In this document: piece after piece, positions 48,237 through 58,650 of the stretch
How positions within the stretch are numbered: position 1 is the stretch's first letter
How the letters are laid out: every line of letters starts with the position of its first letter
From: Aurantimonadaceae bacterium
GTDB taxonomy: Bacteria; Pseudomonadota; Alphaproteobacteria; Rhizobiales; Rhizobiaceae
NCBI GenBank assembly: GCA_947474855.1
Contig: CANJKV010000009.1
Coordinates: forward strand, 1 to 60,539
DNA length: 60,539 bases
Direction of reading: 5' to 3'
The notes under the pieces: model-generated
What the model was told of the DNA's origin: nothing
Database searches by the model: none
What the model saw: the letters and a program-made list of their open reading frames with translations, nothing else
Position numbers and translations under genes: made by a program

Positions 48237-50212
48237 GGCGCGGCTGTCTCCTCGAACGGGTGCGGCCTTCTTATCTGCCGCAGCCGCATCGTCCGCAAAG
48301 GGCGAAGGCGCCCGGCGGCGCCGTGCGGCGTCTTTTCCCAGCGATGCGGCGCGAAGACGAGCTGCCCCGCGGCGCGAGCCGTGACGAGGCCGACGAGCAG
48401 CCAGTAGGCCGGAAGAAGAAGGATGCGCCGGACGAAGCCCAAGCGCCCCGCAGGCGGCAAGGAGCGCCAGGCGAGAAGCCCGAAGGCGAGCGGAGCGCCG
48501 ACGATGTTGGCGATATCGAGAAGGAGAAGGGCGAGCTGCGGTGCGTTCAGCGCTTCGCCCGACAGGAGGTCGCGCAGCCCCATCCCGACGAGAAGGAGCG
48601 AGAGCGGCTGGATCAGGGCGGAAAGCAGCATGCCGACGAAGAGCAGGACGAAGACGGCGCTGCCGCGCGGGCCGAGATCGGCGCAGAGGCGGCGCGGCGC
48701 GCGCAGGTGGACGAGCAGCGTCTGCATCCAACCCTTCATCCAGCGGGTCCGCTGATTGCGCCAGACCCGCCAGCCTTCGGGCGCTTCCTCGTCGGTCGGG
48801 GTCTCGATCACGCCGATCCGGTAGCCGGCCCGCGCGATGCGGATGCCGAGGTCGGCATCCTCCGTGACGTTGTGCGGGTCCCAGCCGCCGACCGCGTCGA
48901 GGACGGCGCGGCGGAAATGGTTCGAGGTGCCGCCGAGCGGCAGCGGCAGTTCGCGCCGGGCGAGAAACGGCAGGAGGCCTCGAAACAGCGCGGCATATTC
49001 CAGCGCGAAGAGGTCGGCGAGCCAGCCGCGACCCCGGACCGGAACGGCGAGCGGCGCCTGGAGGCAGGCGAGCTCTGGCGGCCCCGCATCGAAGGCGGCA
49101 AAGGCGGCCCGCAGCTGGGCCGGATGGGGCCGGTCTTCCGCGTCGAACACGGTGACGAGGCTGCCGCGCGCGAGCGGCAGGGCGAAGCTCAGCGCCTTCG
49201 GCTTGGTGCGCGGCTCGCAGGGGGGAACGGCGACGAGCTCCATGCGCGGGCGGCGGACGATCGCCCGGCGCACGGCCTCGATGGTCTCGGCATCGTCGGC
49301 CTCGCAGATCAGCTTCACGTCGAGCCGCGTGCGCGGCCAGTCGAGGCGGTCTAGGGCGGCGGCGAGTGCCGCGACCACGCCGGCCTCGCGGTAGAGCGGC
49401 ACGAGAACGCTGTAGATCGGGGGAGCCGGCGGGAGCGGCGGCAGTCGCGGCGGCCTGCGGGAAGGCGGCTTGGCCTCCATCGCGGCCGCCACGCGCAGGA
49501 TGATGGTCGCGCAGAAGAGGAGGGACAGCGAGGCGTGAAGGGAAAGCAGCGTGAGACTTGGCGCATGAACGGCGGCGAGGGCGAGAAGCCCGGCGACAAG
49601 CGTCAGCGCCGTGGCCTGGGGCGCGCCGACGACGGACCGCGCCGACTGGTGCGGCCGATCCGCCGAAAGGCCGAGGCAGGCGTCCCGCAGGCGCTGGACC
49701 TGCGTATGCCTGCCTTGCGCCTCGGCGATCGCCGCGCGGCTCGCCAGGGCAAGGCGGCCGCGGACGGCCGGGTCGCGGCGGATCGCGGCATCGAGCTCGT
49801 CGAGGGTCTCGAGGAGCGGCATGCAGACCATGCGCGGAGCGAGGCTTCGGCTGCAGAGGCGCAGGAGCCGCAGCGGCTGCGCTCCCACGGGCAGGGGCTC
49901 GAAGGCGACGATGTCCTCGCCCGGTCCGGGCGGCGCGACGGAGCAGCCGAGGCGGATCGCGCAGGCCGCGAGGTAGTCCGCCTCGCTGATCGTCTCGTCG
50001 GCGATCAGCTCCGCGGCCGCGTCGCTGCCGTTGCGGCTGGCGCGGCCGAGCGCGGTGAGATAGGACCGCTTGTCGATGCCGAGCGCGGCCAGGACGTCGG
50101 CCCGCGCCGAGGTCGGGACGGCCGGGCCTGGGCCCGCGGGCGCGCCGGCCAGGGCGCCGAGCCATTCGAAGGATGGAGCGGAGCCGCCGGTCAGATCGCG
50201 CACGCCCGGCAT
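48233..50212 (-). CDS. membrane glycosyltransferase family 2
   Basis: A 659-aa processive-type GT2 (cellulose-synthase-like). The N-terminal 150 residues resemble a GspE/PilB N-domain (ADVLAALGIDKRSYLTALGRASRNG). Two membrane helices follow at about 205-250. The GT-A core has CEADDAET, TVFDAEDRPHPAQ, NVTEDADLGIRI and QRTRWMKGWMQT (the QxxRW motif). Four to five C-terminal membrane helices complete it. It probably makes or exports a beta-linked polysaccharide. The ATG at 50212 is only 33 bp from the divergent gene and lacks a clear ribosome-binding site. Confidence 0.88.
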   Translation of the reverse strand: MPGVRDLTGGSAPSFEWLGALAGAPAGPGPAVPTSARADVLAALGIDKRSYLTALGRASRNGSDAAAELIADETISEADYLAACAIRLGCSVAPPGPGEDIVAFEPLPVGAQPLRLLRLCSRSLAPRMVCMPLLETLDELDAAIRRDPAVRGRLALASRAAIAEAQGRHTQVQRLRDACLGLSADRPHQSARSVVGAPQATALTLVAGLLALAAVHAPSLTLLSLHASLSLLFCATIILRVAAAMEAKPPSRRPPRLPPLPPAPPIYSVLVPLYREAGVVAALAAALDRLDWPRTRLDVKLICEADDAETIEAVRRAIVRRPRMELVAVPPCEPRTKPKALSFALPLARGSLVTVFDAEDRPHPAQLRAAFAAFDAGPPELACLQAPLAVPVRGRGWLADLFALEYAALFRGLLPFLARRELPLPLGGTSNHFRRAVLDAVGGWDPHNVTEDADLGIRIARAGYRIGVIETPTDEEAPEGWRVWRNQRTRWMKGWMQTLLVHLRAPRRLCADLGPRGSAVFVLLFVGMLLSALIQPLSLLLVGMGLRDLLSGEALNAPQLALLLLDIANIVGAPLAFGLLAWRSLPPAGRLGFVRRILLLPAYWLLVGLVTARAAGQLVFAPHRWEKTPHGAAGRLRPLRTMRLRQIRRPHPFEETAAP

Positions 50213-50245
50213 GCTAGGCGGCGCTTGTCGGGGAGCAACGAACCC

Positions 50246-51112
50246 ATGGGCGATAGACTCGCGTCCTGGTTGATGGCGGCCTTGCTGGTCGCGGGCCTTG
50301 CCGGCCCCGCCGCGCCGGCGCTCGCGCAAGCCCAGGCGCAGGACGTGCCCCTGCCCAATTTCGTCGACCAGCGCCAGCGCGCCACGCGCCCGCCTCTCCC
50401 CGAGCGCGATCGCTACCGCTTCCTGACCAGCAGCGACTTTCCGCCCTTCAACTTCATCGACGGACGCGGCCGGCTGACCGGCTTCAACGTCGACCTCGTG
50501 CGGGCGCTGTGCGAGGAGCTGAACATCCTCGATCGCTGCCAGATCGAAGCCAAGCCCTTCAACGAGCTGGTGGACGCGCTGAACAAGGGGGAGGGGGAGG
50601 CGATCGTCGCGGGCCTCGCGGTCACCGCGGCGAACCGGCAGACGCTCGCCTTCACCGATTCCTACTTCCGCTTCCCCGCCCGCTTCGTCGCGCTCAAAGA
50701 AACCGCGCTCGCCGAGCCGATGGCCGACGCCGTGGCCGGCAAGCCCGTGGCGGTGGTGGCGGGAACGGCCCACGCGGCGATGCTGCGCACCTTCTTCCCG
50801 CAAGCCGAGGCGAGGGCCTTCGACACGCGCGAGGCGGCGCTGGAGGCGCTCAAGCGCGGAGAGGTCGAGGCGATGTTCGGCGACGGCGTCAGCCTGTCCT
50901 TCTGGCTCGGCAGCGACGCGGCGGCGAACTGCTGCGCCTTCGCCGGCGGGCCGTACCTGTCCGACCGCTTCCTCGGCGAGGGACTGGCGATCGCGGTCAA
51001 GCGCGAGAACGCCGACCTCACGCGGGCGATGGACTACGCCATGGGACAGATCGTGGGAAAGAAGGTCTTCTCCGAGCTTCTTCTGCGCTACTTCCCGATC
51101 AGCGCCTTTTGA
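50246..51112 (+). CDS. periplasmic solute-binding protein (SBP family 3)
   Basis: A 288-aa protein with an N-terminal Sec signal (LASWLMAALLVAGLAGPAAPALAQA). The mature part starts YRFLTSSDFPPFNFIDGRGRLTGFNVDLVRALCEEL, the classic amino-acid-type SBP_bac_3 opening, with TAANRQTLAFTDSYF and AGTAHAAML. No ABC permease genes are adjacent, so it may be an orphan or a sensor-type binder. Its promoter must overlap that of the divergent glycosyltransferase. Confidence 0.9.
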   Translation: MGDRLASWLMAALLVAGLAGPAAPALAQAQAQDVPLPNFVDQRQRATRPPLPERDRYRFLTSSDFPPFNFIDGRGRLTGFNVDLVRALCEELNILDRCQIEAKPFNELVDALNKGEGEAIVAGLAVTAANRQTLAFTDSYFRFPARFVALKETALAEPMADAVAGKPVAVVAGTAHAAMLRTFFPQAEARAFDTREAALEALKRGEVEAMFGDGVSLSFWLGSDAAANCCAFAGGPYLSDRFLGEGLAIAVKRENADLTRAMDYAMGQIVGKKVFSELLLRYFPISAF

Positions 51113-51198
51113 CGCCAAAGAGCGGGGTTCGTTGACGCCGGGAGCATGAGTGCCTACCGAGGGCCCGTCCGGTCCGTCGAATTCGGTTGCGCGCTGCC

Positions 51199-52842
51199 AT
51201 GTCCCAATCCTCCGTTCCCCTCGATCCCGCCCTCGTCGAGGCTGCCCGCGCGTCCGCCGCGTGGCCCTTCGAGGAAGCGCGCAAGATCGTGGCGCGGCTG
51301 GAGAAGCACCCGAAGGACACCGTCCTCTTCGAGACCGGCTACGGTCCCTCGGGCCTGCCGCATATCGGCACCTTCGGCGAGGTGGCGCGCACGACCATGG
51401 TGCGCAACGCCTTCCGCATCCTCACCGAGGACAAGGTGCCGACGCGGCTCCTGTGCTTCTCCGACGACATGGACGGGATGCGCAAGATCCCGGACAACGT
51501 TCCCGACCGCGCCGCCCTCGAGCCCTTCCTCCACAAGCCGCTCTCGGCCGTGCCGAACCCCTTCGGCGGGACTTACGCGAGCTTCGCGGACCACAACAAC
51601 GCGATGCTCCGCCGCTTCCTCGACACCTTCGGCTTCGACTACGAGTTCGCCAGCGCGACCGACTACTACCGGAGCGGCCGCTTCGACGCGGTGCTGCTGC
51701 GCGCGGCCGAGCGCTACGACGACATCATGGCCGTGATGCTGCCGACGCTCGGCCCCGAGCGGCAGGCGACCTACAGCCCGTTCCTGCCGATCTCGCCGAC
51801 GAGCGGGCGCGTGCTCTACGTGCCGATGCGGGTGGTCGACGCGAAGGCCGGAACCGTCACCTTCGAAGACGAGGACGGCCGCGAGACGACGCTGCCGGTC
51901 ACCGGCGGCAACGTGAAGCTCCAGTGGAAGCCGGACTTCGGCATGCGCTGGGCGGCGCTGGACGTCGACTTCGAGATGTTCGGCAAGGACCACCAGACCA
52001 ATGCGGTCGTCTACGACCGGATCTGCGCGATCCTCGGCGGGCGCCCGCCCGAGCACTTCGTCTACGAGCTGTTCCTCGACGCGGAAGGGGCGAAGATCTC
52101 GAAGTCGAAGGGCAACGGTCTGACGATCGAGGAATGGCTCGCCTACGCCTCGCCCGAGAGCCTGAGCCTCTACATGTTCAACAAGCCGCGCGCGGCCAAG
52201 CGCCTGCACTTCGACGTGATCCCGCGCGCCGTCGAGGACTACTACGCCTTCGCCGGCGCCTTCGACCGGCAGGACGAGAAGGCGCGCCTCCAGAACCCGG
52301 TCTTCCACATTCACGGCGGCGAGCCGCCGGTGAGGGGCATCGCGGTTCCCTTCGCGCTCCTGCTGAACTTGGTTTCGGCCTCGAACGCGGCCGACGCCAA
52401 GACGCTGTGGGGCTACATCTCGCGCTACGCGCCGGGCACGACGCCGGAGAGCGATCCCGAGCTCGACCGGCTGGTCGGCTACGCGCTGCGCTACTTCAAG
52501 GACTTCGTCCTGCCCGCCAAGCGCTTCCAGGCGCCGGACGAAGTGGAGCGGAAAGCGCTGGAAGCCTTGGACGCCAAGCTCGCGAGCCTGCCGGAGGGCT
52601 CCAGCGCCGAAGCGATCCAGGACGCGATCCTCGATGTCGCGCGCCCCATCCCCCGCTATCAGGATCCGAAGAAGACCGGGCCGGACGGCGGACCGGGTGT
52701 CTCGGGCGAGTGGTTCTCCGCGCTCTACCGGACCCTGCTCGGCCAGGAAAAGGGGCCGCGCTTCGGCTCCTTCGCGGCGCTCTACGGGATCGAGAACACG
52801 CGCGCCCTGATCCGCGACGCGCTGGAAGGGCGGCTCGGCTGA
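51199..52842 (+). CDS. lysK: lysyl-tRNA synthetase, class I
   Basis: A 547-aa class I LysRS that charges tRNA-Lys in the cytoplasm. It shows the HIGH-like [20 protein letters not shown] near residue 50 and the KMSKS-like [11 protein letters not shown] (about 302). The zinc-like inserts and C-terminal alpha-helical cage are of normal length. Class I LysRS is typical of alphaproteobacteria, archaea and spirochaetes. ATG 51199 is preferred to the TTG at 51187. Confidence 0.95.
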   Translation: MSQSSVPLDPALVEAARASAAWPFEEARKIVARLEKHPKDTVLFETGYGPSGLPHIGTFGEVARTTMVRNAFRILTEDKVPTRLLCFSDDMDGMRKIPDNVPDRAALEPFLHKPLSAVPNPFGGTYASFADHNNAMLRRFLDTFGFDYEFASATDYYRSGRFDAVLLRAAERYDDIMAVMLPTLGPERQATYSPFLPISPTSGRVLYVPMRVVDAKAGTVTFEDEDGRETTLPVTGGNVKLQWKPDFGMRWAALDVDFEMFGKDHQTNAVVYDRICAILGGRPPEHFVYELFLDAEGAKISKSKGNGLTIEEWLAYASPESLSLYMFNKPRAAKRLHFDVIPRAVEDYYAFAGAFDRQDEKARLQNPVFHIHGGEPPVRGIAVPFALLLNLVSASNAADAKTLWGYISRYAPGTTPESDPELDRLVGYALRYFKDFVLPAKRFQAPDEVERKALEALDAKLASLPEGSSAEAIQDAILDVARPIPRYQDPKKTGPDGGPGVSGEWFSALYRTLLGQEKGPRFGSFAALYGIENTRALIRDALEGRLG

Positions 52843-52858
52843 GGCGCCAGCACTCCGC

Positions 52859-53557
52859 CTAGCGCCACATCCCCGTACGCGCCTCGCGCGCTCTTGCTTC
52901 GGCCTCGGCATAGGGGCCGTCGGGCGCCGCCTCGGCCCAGCCGTTGCGCACCAGCCAGTCGCCGATGTCCTCGCCGGCGCCGACGGTGCAGGCGCTGGTG
53001 AGGTCCTCCTCGGCGGTGCCGAAGCCGTCGGGAGCCTCGCAGCGGATGGCGCGGCCGCGCAGAAACGCGCGCAGCGAAGTCAGGGCCTGGCGGCCGCAGG
53101 GCCAGGCCCCGCCGCCGGCGGACGTGCAGGTGCGATCCAGCGAGGGCGGCGCGATGTCCGGCAGCGTGACGGTGCCGCGGCCGACGCGGATCGTGCCGAC
53201 ATCCACCGCGACCGGCCGGCTGAGAAGGCGCAGGCGCACCTCGCGGTCGGTCTCCACGCGCTTTTGCGGGACGGCCTCGGGCAGGCGGGGCGGGAGGCGC
53301 ACCAGCGCGCCGCCGGTCTCCGGCGTGCGCTGGACGCCGTCTTCGGGCGAAACGGTCCGACCGGCGGGCACGGCTGTCCGTGATGCCGCCGGACCCGGCG
53401 CGGCATCGGGTGCCGGCGTCGGCGCGAGGGCTGCGAGGCGCTCGGCTTCGGCCTGGAGGCGCGCCTCGCGGGCGAGATGATTGGCGATTCCGGCGAAAAC
53501 GGCGACGAGCACAAGGACGCCGGCGACAGCGGCGAGGCTCTGTCTGATCCTGTTCAC
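52859..53557 (-). CDS. membrane-anchored thermonuclease-like protein
   Basis: A 232-aa protein. It has one N-terminal membrane anchor (LAAVAGVLVLVAVFAGIA), a Pro/Ala-rich linker (about 40-90) and a C-terminal SNase-like part ending GDWLVRNGWAEAAPDGPYAEAEARAREARTGMWR, typical of thermonuclease-family proteins. I do not see the full set of catalytic Arg/Glu/Asp residues, so it may be inactive. A short Cys-rich segment (CTSAGGGAWPCGRQAL) suits the periplasm. Confidence 0.75.
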   Translation of the reverse strand: MNRIRQSLAAVAGVLVLVAVFAGIANHLAREARLQAEAERLAALAPTPAPDAAPGPAASRTAVPAGRTVSPEDGVQRTPETGGALVRLPPRLPEAVPQKRVETDREVRLRLLSRPVAVDVGTIRVGRGTVTLPDIAPPSLDRTCTSAGGGAWPCGRQALTSLRAFLRGRAIRCEAPDGFGTAEEDLTSACTVGAGEDIGDWLVRNGWAEAAPDGPYAEAEARAREARTGMWR

Positions 53558-53599
53558 GCGTCCCTCCGCCGGCGTCCCCGGCCGCCAACTAGCGCGGAA

Positions 53600-54280
53600 C
53601 TATTGGCTTGCCCACAGGACGCGGGCCAGCCATTCGACATCCTCCGCCGCGAAGAGGCGGGGCGGGAAGTCCGGATTGACCGAGGACAGCTCGATCGTCT
53701 TGGCGGTGCGGCGCTCCAGCGTCTTCACCATGACCTCGCCCGAGCGGACCCGGGCCACCACCCGGTCGCCGCGCCGCACCGAAGCGCCGGGGGCGACGAT
53801 CAGGATGTCGCCCTCCTTGTAGAGCGGCTTCATGGATTCGCCCGCCACCTCGATCGCGTAGACCGGCTCGCCCCCGGTGGCGGGCAGGGTGATCTCTTCC
53901 CAGCCCTGTCCGGCGGGAAAGCCCGCATCGTCGAAATAGCCGCCCGATCCCGCCTGGGCGAGGCCGACGAGCGGCACCGTGACGGCCGGGCCGCCGCGCA
54001 GGGCGACGAGCGGCAGCGCGGCGGGGGAGGCGGAAGCGGGGGCGGGGCCCTCGCCGCGGATCAGGGCGGAAAAGTCGTCGATCGTCGCGCCCGTCGACTC
54101 CATCACCTTGTGGATCGACTCGGTGGAGGGCCAGCGGGGACGGCCGTCATTGCCCATGCGCTTGGACTTGTTGAACGTCGTGGGATCGAGGCCGGCGCGG
54201 CGGGCGAGGCCGGAGGGCGACAGGCCGTGGCGGTCGGCCAGGGCATCGAGCGCGGCCCAAATGCGATCATGGGAGAACAT
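53600..54280 (-). CDS. S24-type HTH transcriptional regulator
   Basis: A 226-aa LexA/CI-like protein. The N-terminal HTH (SPSGLARRAGLDPTTFNKSKR) sits at about 21-41. The S24 domain has Ser149 (VAGESMKPLY) and Lys186 (MVKTLERR), with a candidate Ala110-Gly111 cleavage bond (LAQAGSGG). It is chromosomal rather than part of the prophage. Such orthologues are widespread in rhizobia. The upstream AT-rich stretch around 54320-54350 may hold its operator. Confidence 0.9.
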   Translation of the reverse strand: MFSHDRIWAALDALADRHGLSPSGLARRAGLDPTTFNKSKRMGNDGRPRWPSTESIHKVMESTGATIDDFSALIRGEGPAPASASPAALPLVALRGGPAVTVPLVGLAQAGSGGYFDDAGFPAGQGWEEITLPATGGEPVYAIEVAGESMKPLYKEGDILIVAPGASVRRGDRVVARVRSGEVMVKTLERRTAKTIELSSVNPDFPPRLFAAEDVEWLARVLWASQ

Positions 54281-54481
54281 CGAGCCTGTCCGTGGGTGCG
54301 CGCCGACGCGGCGGAAGGAATATTATCCTGTTGCCGTTTTAGGTCGGCCGCATCTTTCTGTCCAGCGCCGCGACCCGAAGGGCTGGCGGGATTGTGTTGA
54401 AAAGGCGGCACGCCACCTTTCTCAGCAGCGCTTCGCCTTTATCTCAGCGCGTGCGGCGACAGTTCGGGACGATTGGCGACG

Positions 54482-55537
54482 ATGGCCTTGCGGTTTGCAC
54501 CCTATACCTCGGAGGAAACGCGCAAGCGCGCGAGCGAGCCCGGGCGCGGCCGGGACGCGGAGGGACCCTTCGACATCCCCCTGAGGGGATGGAAGGACAT
54601 CGCCATGCGGCTCTACTCGTCCTTCTTCGAGGACCGGGTCATGCTGATCGCGGCGGGGGCGACTTTCTACCTCCTCCTGGCGCTGTTTCCCGCTCTCGCC
54701 GTGTTCGTGTCGCTTTACGGCTTCGTCAACGATCCCGCGACCATCTCCGACCACATCGCCTTCATCGGCCAGTTCCTTCCCCAGGCCGGCACGGAACTCC
54801 TGGAGCAGCAGCTCGACAAGTTGGTGAGTCAGGACCCCGCCTCGCTGTCGGTCGGCTTCGTCAGCGGCCTCCTGTTCGCGCTGTGGAGCGCCAACAACGG
54901 CATCAAGACGTTGTTCGAGGCGATGAACGTCGCCTATGGCGAGCAGGAGCAGCGCTCCTTCCTGAAGCTCAACCTCGTCGCCTTCTGCTTCACGATGGCC
55001 TCGATCTTCGTCGGAATCGTGCTCATCACCACGGTCGGCGTCGTGCCGGCGATCATGTCGGTCCTCGGGCTCCAGACCTTCACGGATTCGCTGATCGCCG
55101 CCTTCCGCTGGCCGGTCGCCTTCGCGCTCATCGTGGTGGCGATCGCGATGATCTACCGATACGGGCCGAGCCGGCGGCGGGCGCGCTGGTCCTGGGTGAT
55201 CTTCGGCGCGCTCCTGACCTCGGTCGTCTGGCTCGCGGCCTCGATCGGCTTTTCCTGGTACCTGCGCTCCTTCGCCAACTACAACGCCACCTACGGCTCG
55301 CTCGGGGCGGTGGTCGGCTTCATGATGTGGGTCTGGGTGTCCTCGTTGATCTTCATCATCGGCGCCGAGATCAACGCCGAGATGGAGCACCAGACGGCCG
55401 TCGACACGGTGAACAAGCCGGAACAGCCGATCGGCTCGCGCGGCGCGCGCGTCGCCGACACGATCGGCAAGAGCACGCGCAAGGACAAGGCGCCGACGGC
55501 CGAGCGGCGCGGGCTCTTCGGCAAGCGTCGGCACTGA
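54482..55537 (+). CDS. YihY/virulence factor BrkB family membrane protein
   Basis: A 351-aa inner-membrane protein with about six helices (first: MLIAAGATFYLLLALFPALAVFVS; last: VVGFMMWVWVSSLIFIIGAEINAE). These include the family landmarks RVMLIAAGATFYL and GAEINAE. The basic C-terminal tail (KSTRKDKAPTAERRGLFGKRRH) is cytoplasmic. This family was once misnamed RNase BN; the transport role is unproven. ATG 54482 is favoured over TTG 54473. Confidence 0.9.
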   Translation: MALRFAPYTSEETRKRASEPGRGRDAEGPFDIPLRGWKDIAMRLYSSFFEDRVMLIAAGATFYLLLALFPALAVFVSLYGFVNDPATISDHIAFIGQFLPQAGTELLEQQLDKLVSQDPASLSVGFVSGLLFALWSANNGIKTLFEAMNVAYGEQEQRSFLKLNLVAFCFTMASIFVGIVLITTVGVVPAIMSVLGLQTFTDSLIAAFRWPVAFALIVVAIAMIYRYGPSRRRARWSWVIFGALLTSVVWLAASIGFSWYLRSFANYNATYGSLGAVVGFMMWVWVSSLIFIIGAEINAEMEHQTAVDTVNKPEQPIGSRGARVADTIGKSTRKDKAPTAERRGLFGKRRH

Positions 55538-55619
55538 GCGCCCCGGCGACGTCGCAAACGCGAAATCGCGGCCGCGCGCGACGAGGATAGGATCGCGGGC
55601 GAGCTCCAGGGGAGATCCC

Positions 55620-56999
55620 ATGTCCGTCAGCGCCTTCGACCTTTTCAAGATCGGCATCGGCCCATCCTCCTCCCATACCGTCGGGCCAATGTGGGCGGCG
55701 CGACGCTGGCTCGACCGGCTCGCCGCGCGCAGCGTCAAGGGACAGGTCGCGCACGTCTCGGCACGGCTCTACGGCTCGCTGGCACTGACCGGCAAGGGGC
55801 ACGCGACGGACAAGGCGGTGATCCTCGGCCTCGCCGGCCTGCGCCCCGACACGCTCGACCCGGACGATGCCGAGGACCTTTACGGCTTCATCCGCGACAA
55901 GGGCGAGCTGCAGCTCGACCGGCAGCAGCGCGTCTCCTTCCGCGAGGGGCAGGAGCTTCTCTTCCTCATGCGCGAGAAGCTGCCGCACCATCCCAACGGC
56001 ATGCGCTTCTCGGCCTTCGACAAGGACGGCCTGCTGCTCGACGAAGCGGATTACTACTCGGTCGGCGGCGGCTTCGTGGTCTCGGCGGAGGATGCCGCGG
56101 GACAGGCGCCGGTGCTCTCCAACGCACGCGCGCCATACGAATTTCGCTCGGGCGCGGAGCTGCTGGCGATCGCTCAGCGCGAAAACCTGTCGATCGCGCA
56201 GATCGTGCTCGCCAACGAGGAAACCTGGCGCTCGAGGGCGGAGGTGCGCGAGGGCCTTCTCGCGATCCGCCAGGCGATGCTCGATTCGATCGAGCGGGGA
56301 TGTCGGATGGACGGCATCCTGCCGGGCGGCCTGAAGGTGCGCCGGCGGGCGAAGCAGCTCCACACGGAGCTTTTGAAGCGCCCCGAGCAGGCGCTGCGCG
56401 ACCCCCTGACGACGCTCGACTGGGTGAACCTCTACGCGCTCGCCGTCAACGAGGAGAACGCGGCCGGCGGACGCGTCGTGACGGCTCCCACCAACGGCGC
56501 GGCCGGGGTCATCCCGGCGGTGCTGGCCTATTACGAGCGCTTCGTCCACGGCGCGAGCGAGGCGGGCGTCGTCGACTTCCTCGCGACCGCCGCGGCGCTC
56601 GGCGCGCTCTACAAGCAGAACGCCTCGATCTCGGCGGCCGAGATGGGCTGCCAGGGGGAAGTGGGAGTCGCCTGCTCGATGGCGGCGGGAGCGCTCTGCG
56701 CCGTTCTCGGCGGGAGCCCCGCCCAAGTCGAGAACGCGGCCGAGATCGCGATGGAGCACAATCTCGGCCTCACCTGCGATCCGATCGGCGGCCTCGTCCA
56801 GATCCCCTGCATCGAGCGCAACACCATGGGAGCGGTGAAGGCGATCAATGCGGCGCGCCTCGCGCTGCGCGGCGACGGCACGCACTTCGTCTCGCTCGAC
56901 AGCGTCATCGAGACCATGCGCCAGACCGGCATCGACATGAGCGAGAAGTACAAGGAAACGGCGCTCGGCGGTCTCGCGGTCAACGTGACCTTGTGCTGA
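55620..56999 (+). CDS. sdaA: L-serine ammonia-lyase (iron-sulfur, single chain)
   Basis: A 459-aa enzyme converting L-serine to pyruvate and ammonia. The beta domain starts [21 protein letters not shown]. The alpha domain carries [19 protein letters not shown] and the Cys ligands of the 4Fe-4S cluster ([33 protein letters not shown]). AGGGGAGA precedes the ATG. In a betaine-catabolising genome it could finish the route betaine-sarcosine-glycine-serine-pyruvate, although it is not adjacent to gbcAB. Confidence 0.95.
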
Positions 57000-57101
57000 C
57001 CGAGCGAGGCTCGGCGCCAAGTCAGCCCGCGACCGCGAAGCTCCCTTTCGCCGTTCTCGGGGACGGCGGCGAAACAGCGCGGCGCTCAGCGAGACTCCGC
57101 G

Positions 57102-58331
57102 CTATTGCGCCGTCGAAACGAAGTCCCTGAACACGAAGCCGCGGCGTCCGTCCGGAATGACGACCTCGCACCACAGGTCGCAGGCCATCACCTGAACCGC
57201 GCTGCCACCCGCGACGGTGCCGAGGATCGCCGCGCCCCGTTCGCCGCTCGCCCGCAGGTTCACCGGAGAAACGATGCGGCCCGACCGTCCGCCCTGCGGC
57301 GGGGGGAGGGCGGCCGTCTCCGTCGCCGACGTCGCGGCATCCGTCGGCGGCTGCGGCTCGGACGCAGGTGACGGCGCAGCGGCGGGTCCCTCCGCGGCGG
57401 GCGCCGGGGGCTCGGGATCGGCCGCGATGGAAGCAGCGCCGGGCTCGGGCTCGGGCCCGACAGGTGCGGCGACGCTTGGCGCGGGCGGCGGTGCTGCCGG
57501 CGCGGTCGCGACGACCGGCGGGGGCTCGACGCGGGTCGGGGCCGGTAAAGTGTCCGTCTGCTCGTCGGCCGGACCCGTGTCGATCACCCGCACGGCGGGT
57601 GCGGCGGGAGCCTCCGGCACGGCGGCCACAGGGCCCGGCTCTTGGCCGTCTGCAACCGGCTGTGAGGCCGTCGGCGGGGGAAGGCTCTCGCGCAGCGCGT
57701 CGGCCAGCGCGGCGTCGTCGTCCGCCGGGGCGGCGGACTGCGCCTCGGGAGCCGCGTCGGCCGTCCAGCGCTCCATCCAGCGGGCCTGCGGGGCGGTGCC
57801 TGTGGTGGTGGCATCGACCGCCGGAGCGTCCGGGGCGACCGCCGGAGCGTCCGGGGCGGGGAAAGGCGATGGCGCGGCGGAGGCTTGCGGAGCGGGCGTC
57901 TCGATGCCGGACGCGCGCGCGGGTTCCGCGTCCGGCGAGGCATCGTTGGCCGTTTCCGTCGCCGCATCCACGACCGGCTCGACAGACGCCACCTGCTGCT
58001 CTACCGGCGCCACGCTCTCGCTGCCCGGCATGAAGAGGAGCGCGAGAACGCTGCCGCCGACGATCAGCGACAGGGCCGCGACCGTGCCGTAGAGCGCCAT
58101 TCGCAGGCGCGAAGGGCGGGCATCGGCCGGAAAGAGGTCGGCATGGGTGATCGGCTGGCGCTGCGTGACGTGGGCCACACTGTCGGACAACCGGCCATCG
58201 GCCTGCCGCCAACGGTCCGCCGCGGCCCGGGCGAGACCGGACTCGATTTCCAGGGGCGCGCTAGAGTTGCGGTCCCCCTTTGTCGAATGCGGTTCGGACC
58301 CGAACCGCACCGATCCCTTCCTCTCTGCCAT
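57102..58331 (-). CDS. membrane-anchored SH3-domain protein
   Basis: A 409-aa protein with a cytoplasmic N-terminus of about 75 residues and one membrane helix (LYGTVAALSLIVGGSVLALLF, about 79-99). A Pro/Ala/Glu-rich periplasmic spacer of about 230 residues follows. The C-terminal bacterial SH3 (SH3_3) domain reads GRIVSPVNLRASGERGAAILGTVAGGSAVQVMACDLWCEVVIPDGRRGFVFRDFV. Such domains bind peptidoglycan or envelope proteins. The spacer length would let it span much of the periplasm. Confidence 0.85.
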   Translation of the reverse strand: MAERKGSVRFGSEPHSTKGDRNSSAPLEIESGLARAAADRWRQADGRLSDSVAHVTQRQPITHADLFPADARPSRLRMALYGTVAALSLIVGGSVLALLFMPGSESVAPVEQQVASVEPVVDAATETANDASPDAEPARASGIETPAPQASAAPSPFPAPDAPAVAPDAPAVDATTTGTAPQARWMERWTADAAPEAQSAAPADDDAALADALRESLPPPTASQPVADGQEPGPVAAVPEAPAAPAVRVIDTGPADEQTDTLPAPTRVEPPPVVATAPAAPPPAPSVAAPVGPEPEPGAASIAADPEPPAPAAEGPAAAPSPASEPQPPTDAATSATETAALPPPQGGRSGRIVSPVNLRASGERGAAILGTVAGGSAVQVMACDLWCEVVIPDGRRGFVFRDFVSTAQ

Positions 58332-58650
58332 GTCGACCTTCCCGCCTCGACGTCGCCGCCAACCGACGCCAAAAAATCCCCTATCTCCGCAACAACATCA
58401 CGAAGAGGGAAATTTGGTGGCGACCCTTTGCCTTCGACGCATTCTGTCCCAGATCGGCACGGATTCGCCAGGACGTTCTCTGCCTTATGCGCGAGCAGGC
58501 GAGACACGCGCAAGGCTTCCTTCAAGTTGCCCATCCAGGAAGCAGATTGTGGAGCGATCCGCCACGTTCCGGTGACGGGGCGCACCCTGCGGTAGCAATC
58601 CCGAATCCTATGGTCCCGCTATCCGCAGGGCAGCCATGCTGCGGTGCGGT
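58332..58650. other. intergenic region between SH3 and fad genes
   Basis: No gene was found in this 319-bp gap. It should hold the promoter of the minus-strand SH3 gene. A 6-bp hairpin CCGCAG/CTGCGG (58623-58644) just after the fad stop may end that transcript, but no T-run follows. Confidence 0.5.

Noticed and set aside
51154-52911. 585-aa minus-strand ORF opposite LysRS
   Set aside because: It is antisense to a complete class I LysRS with both signature motifs.
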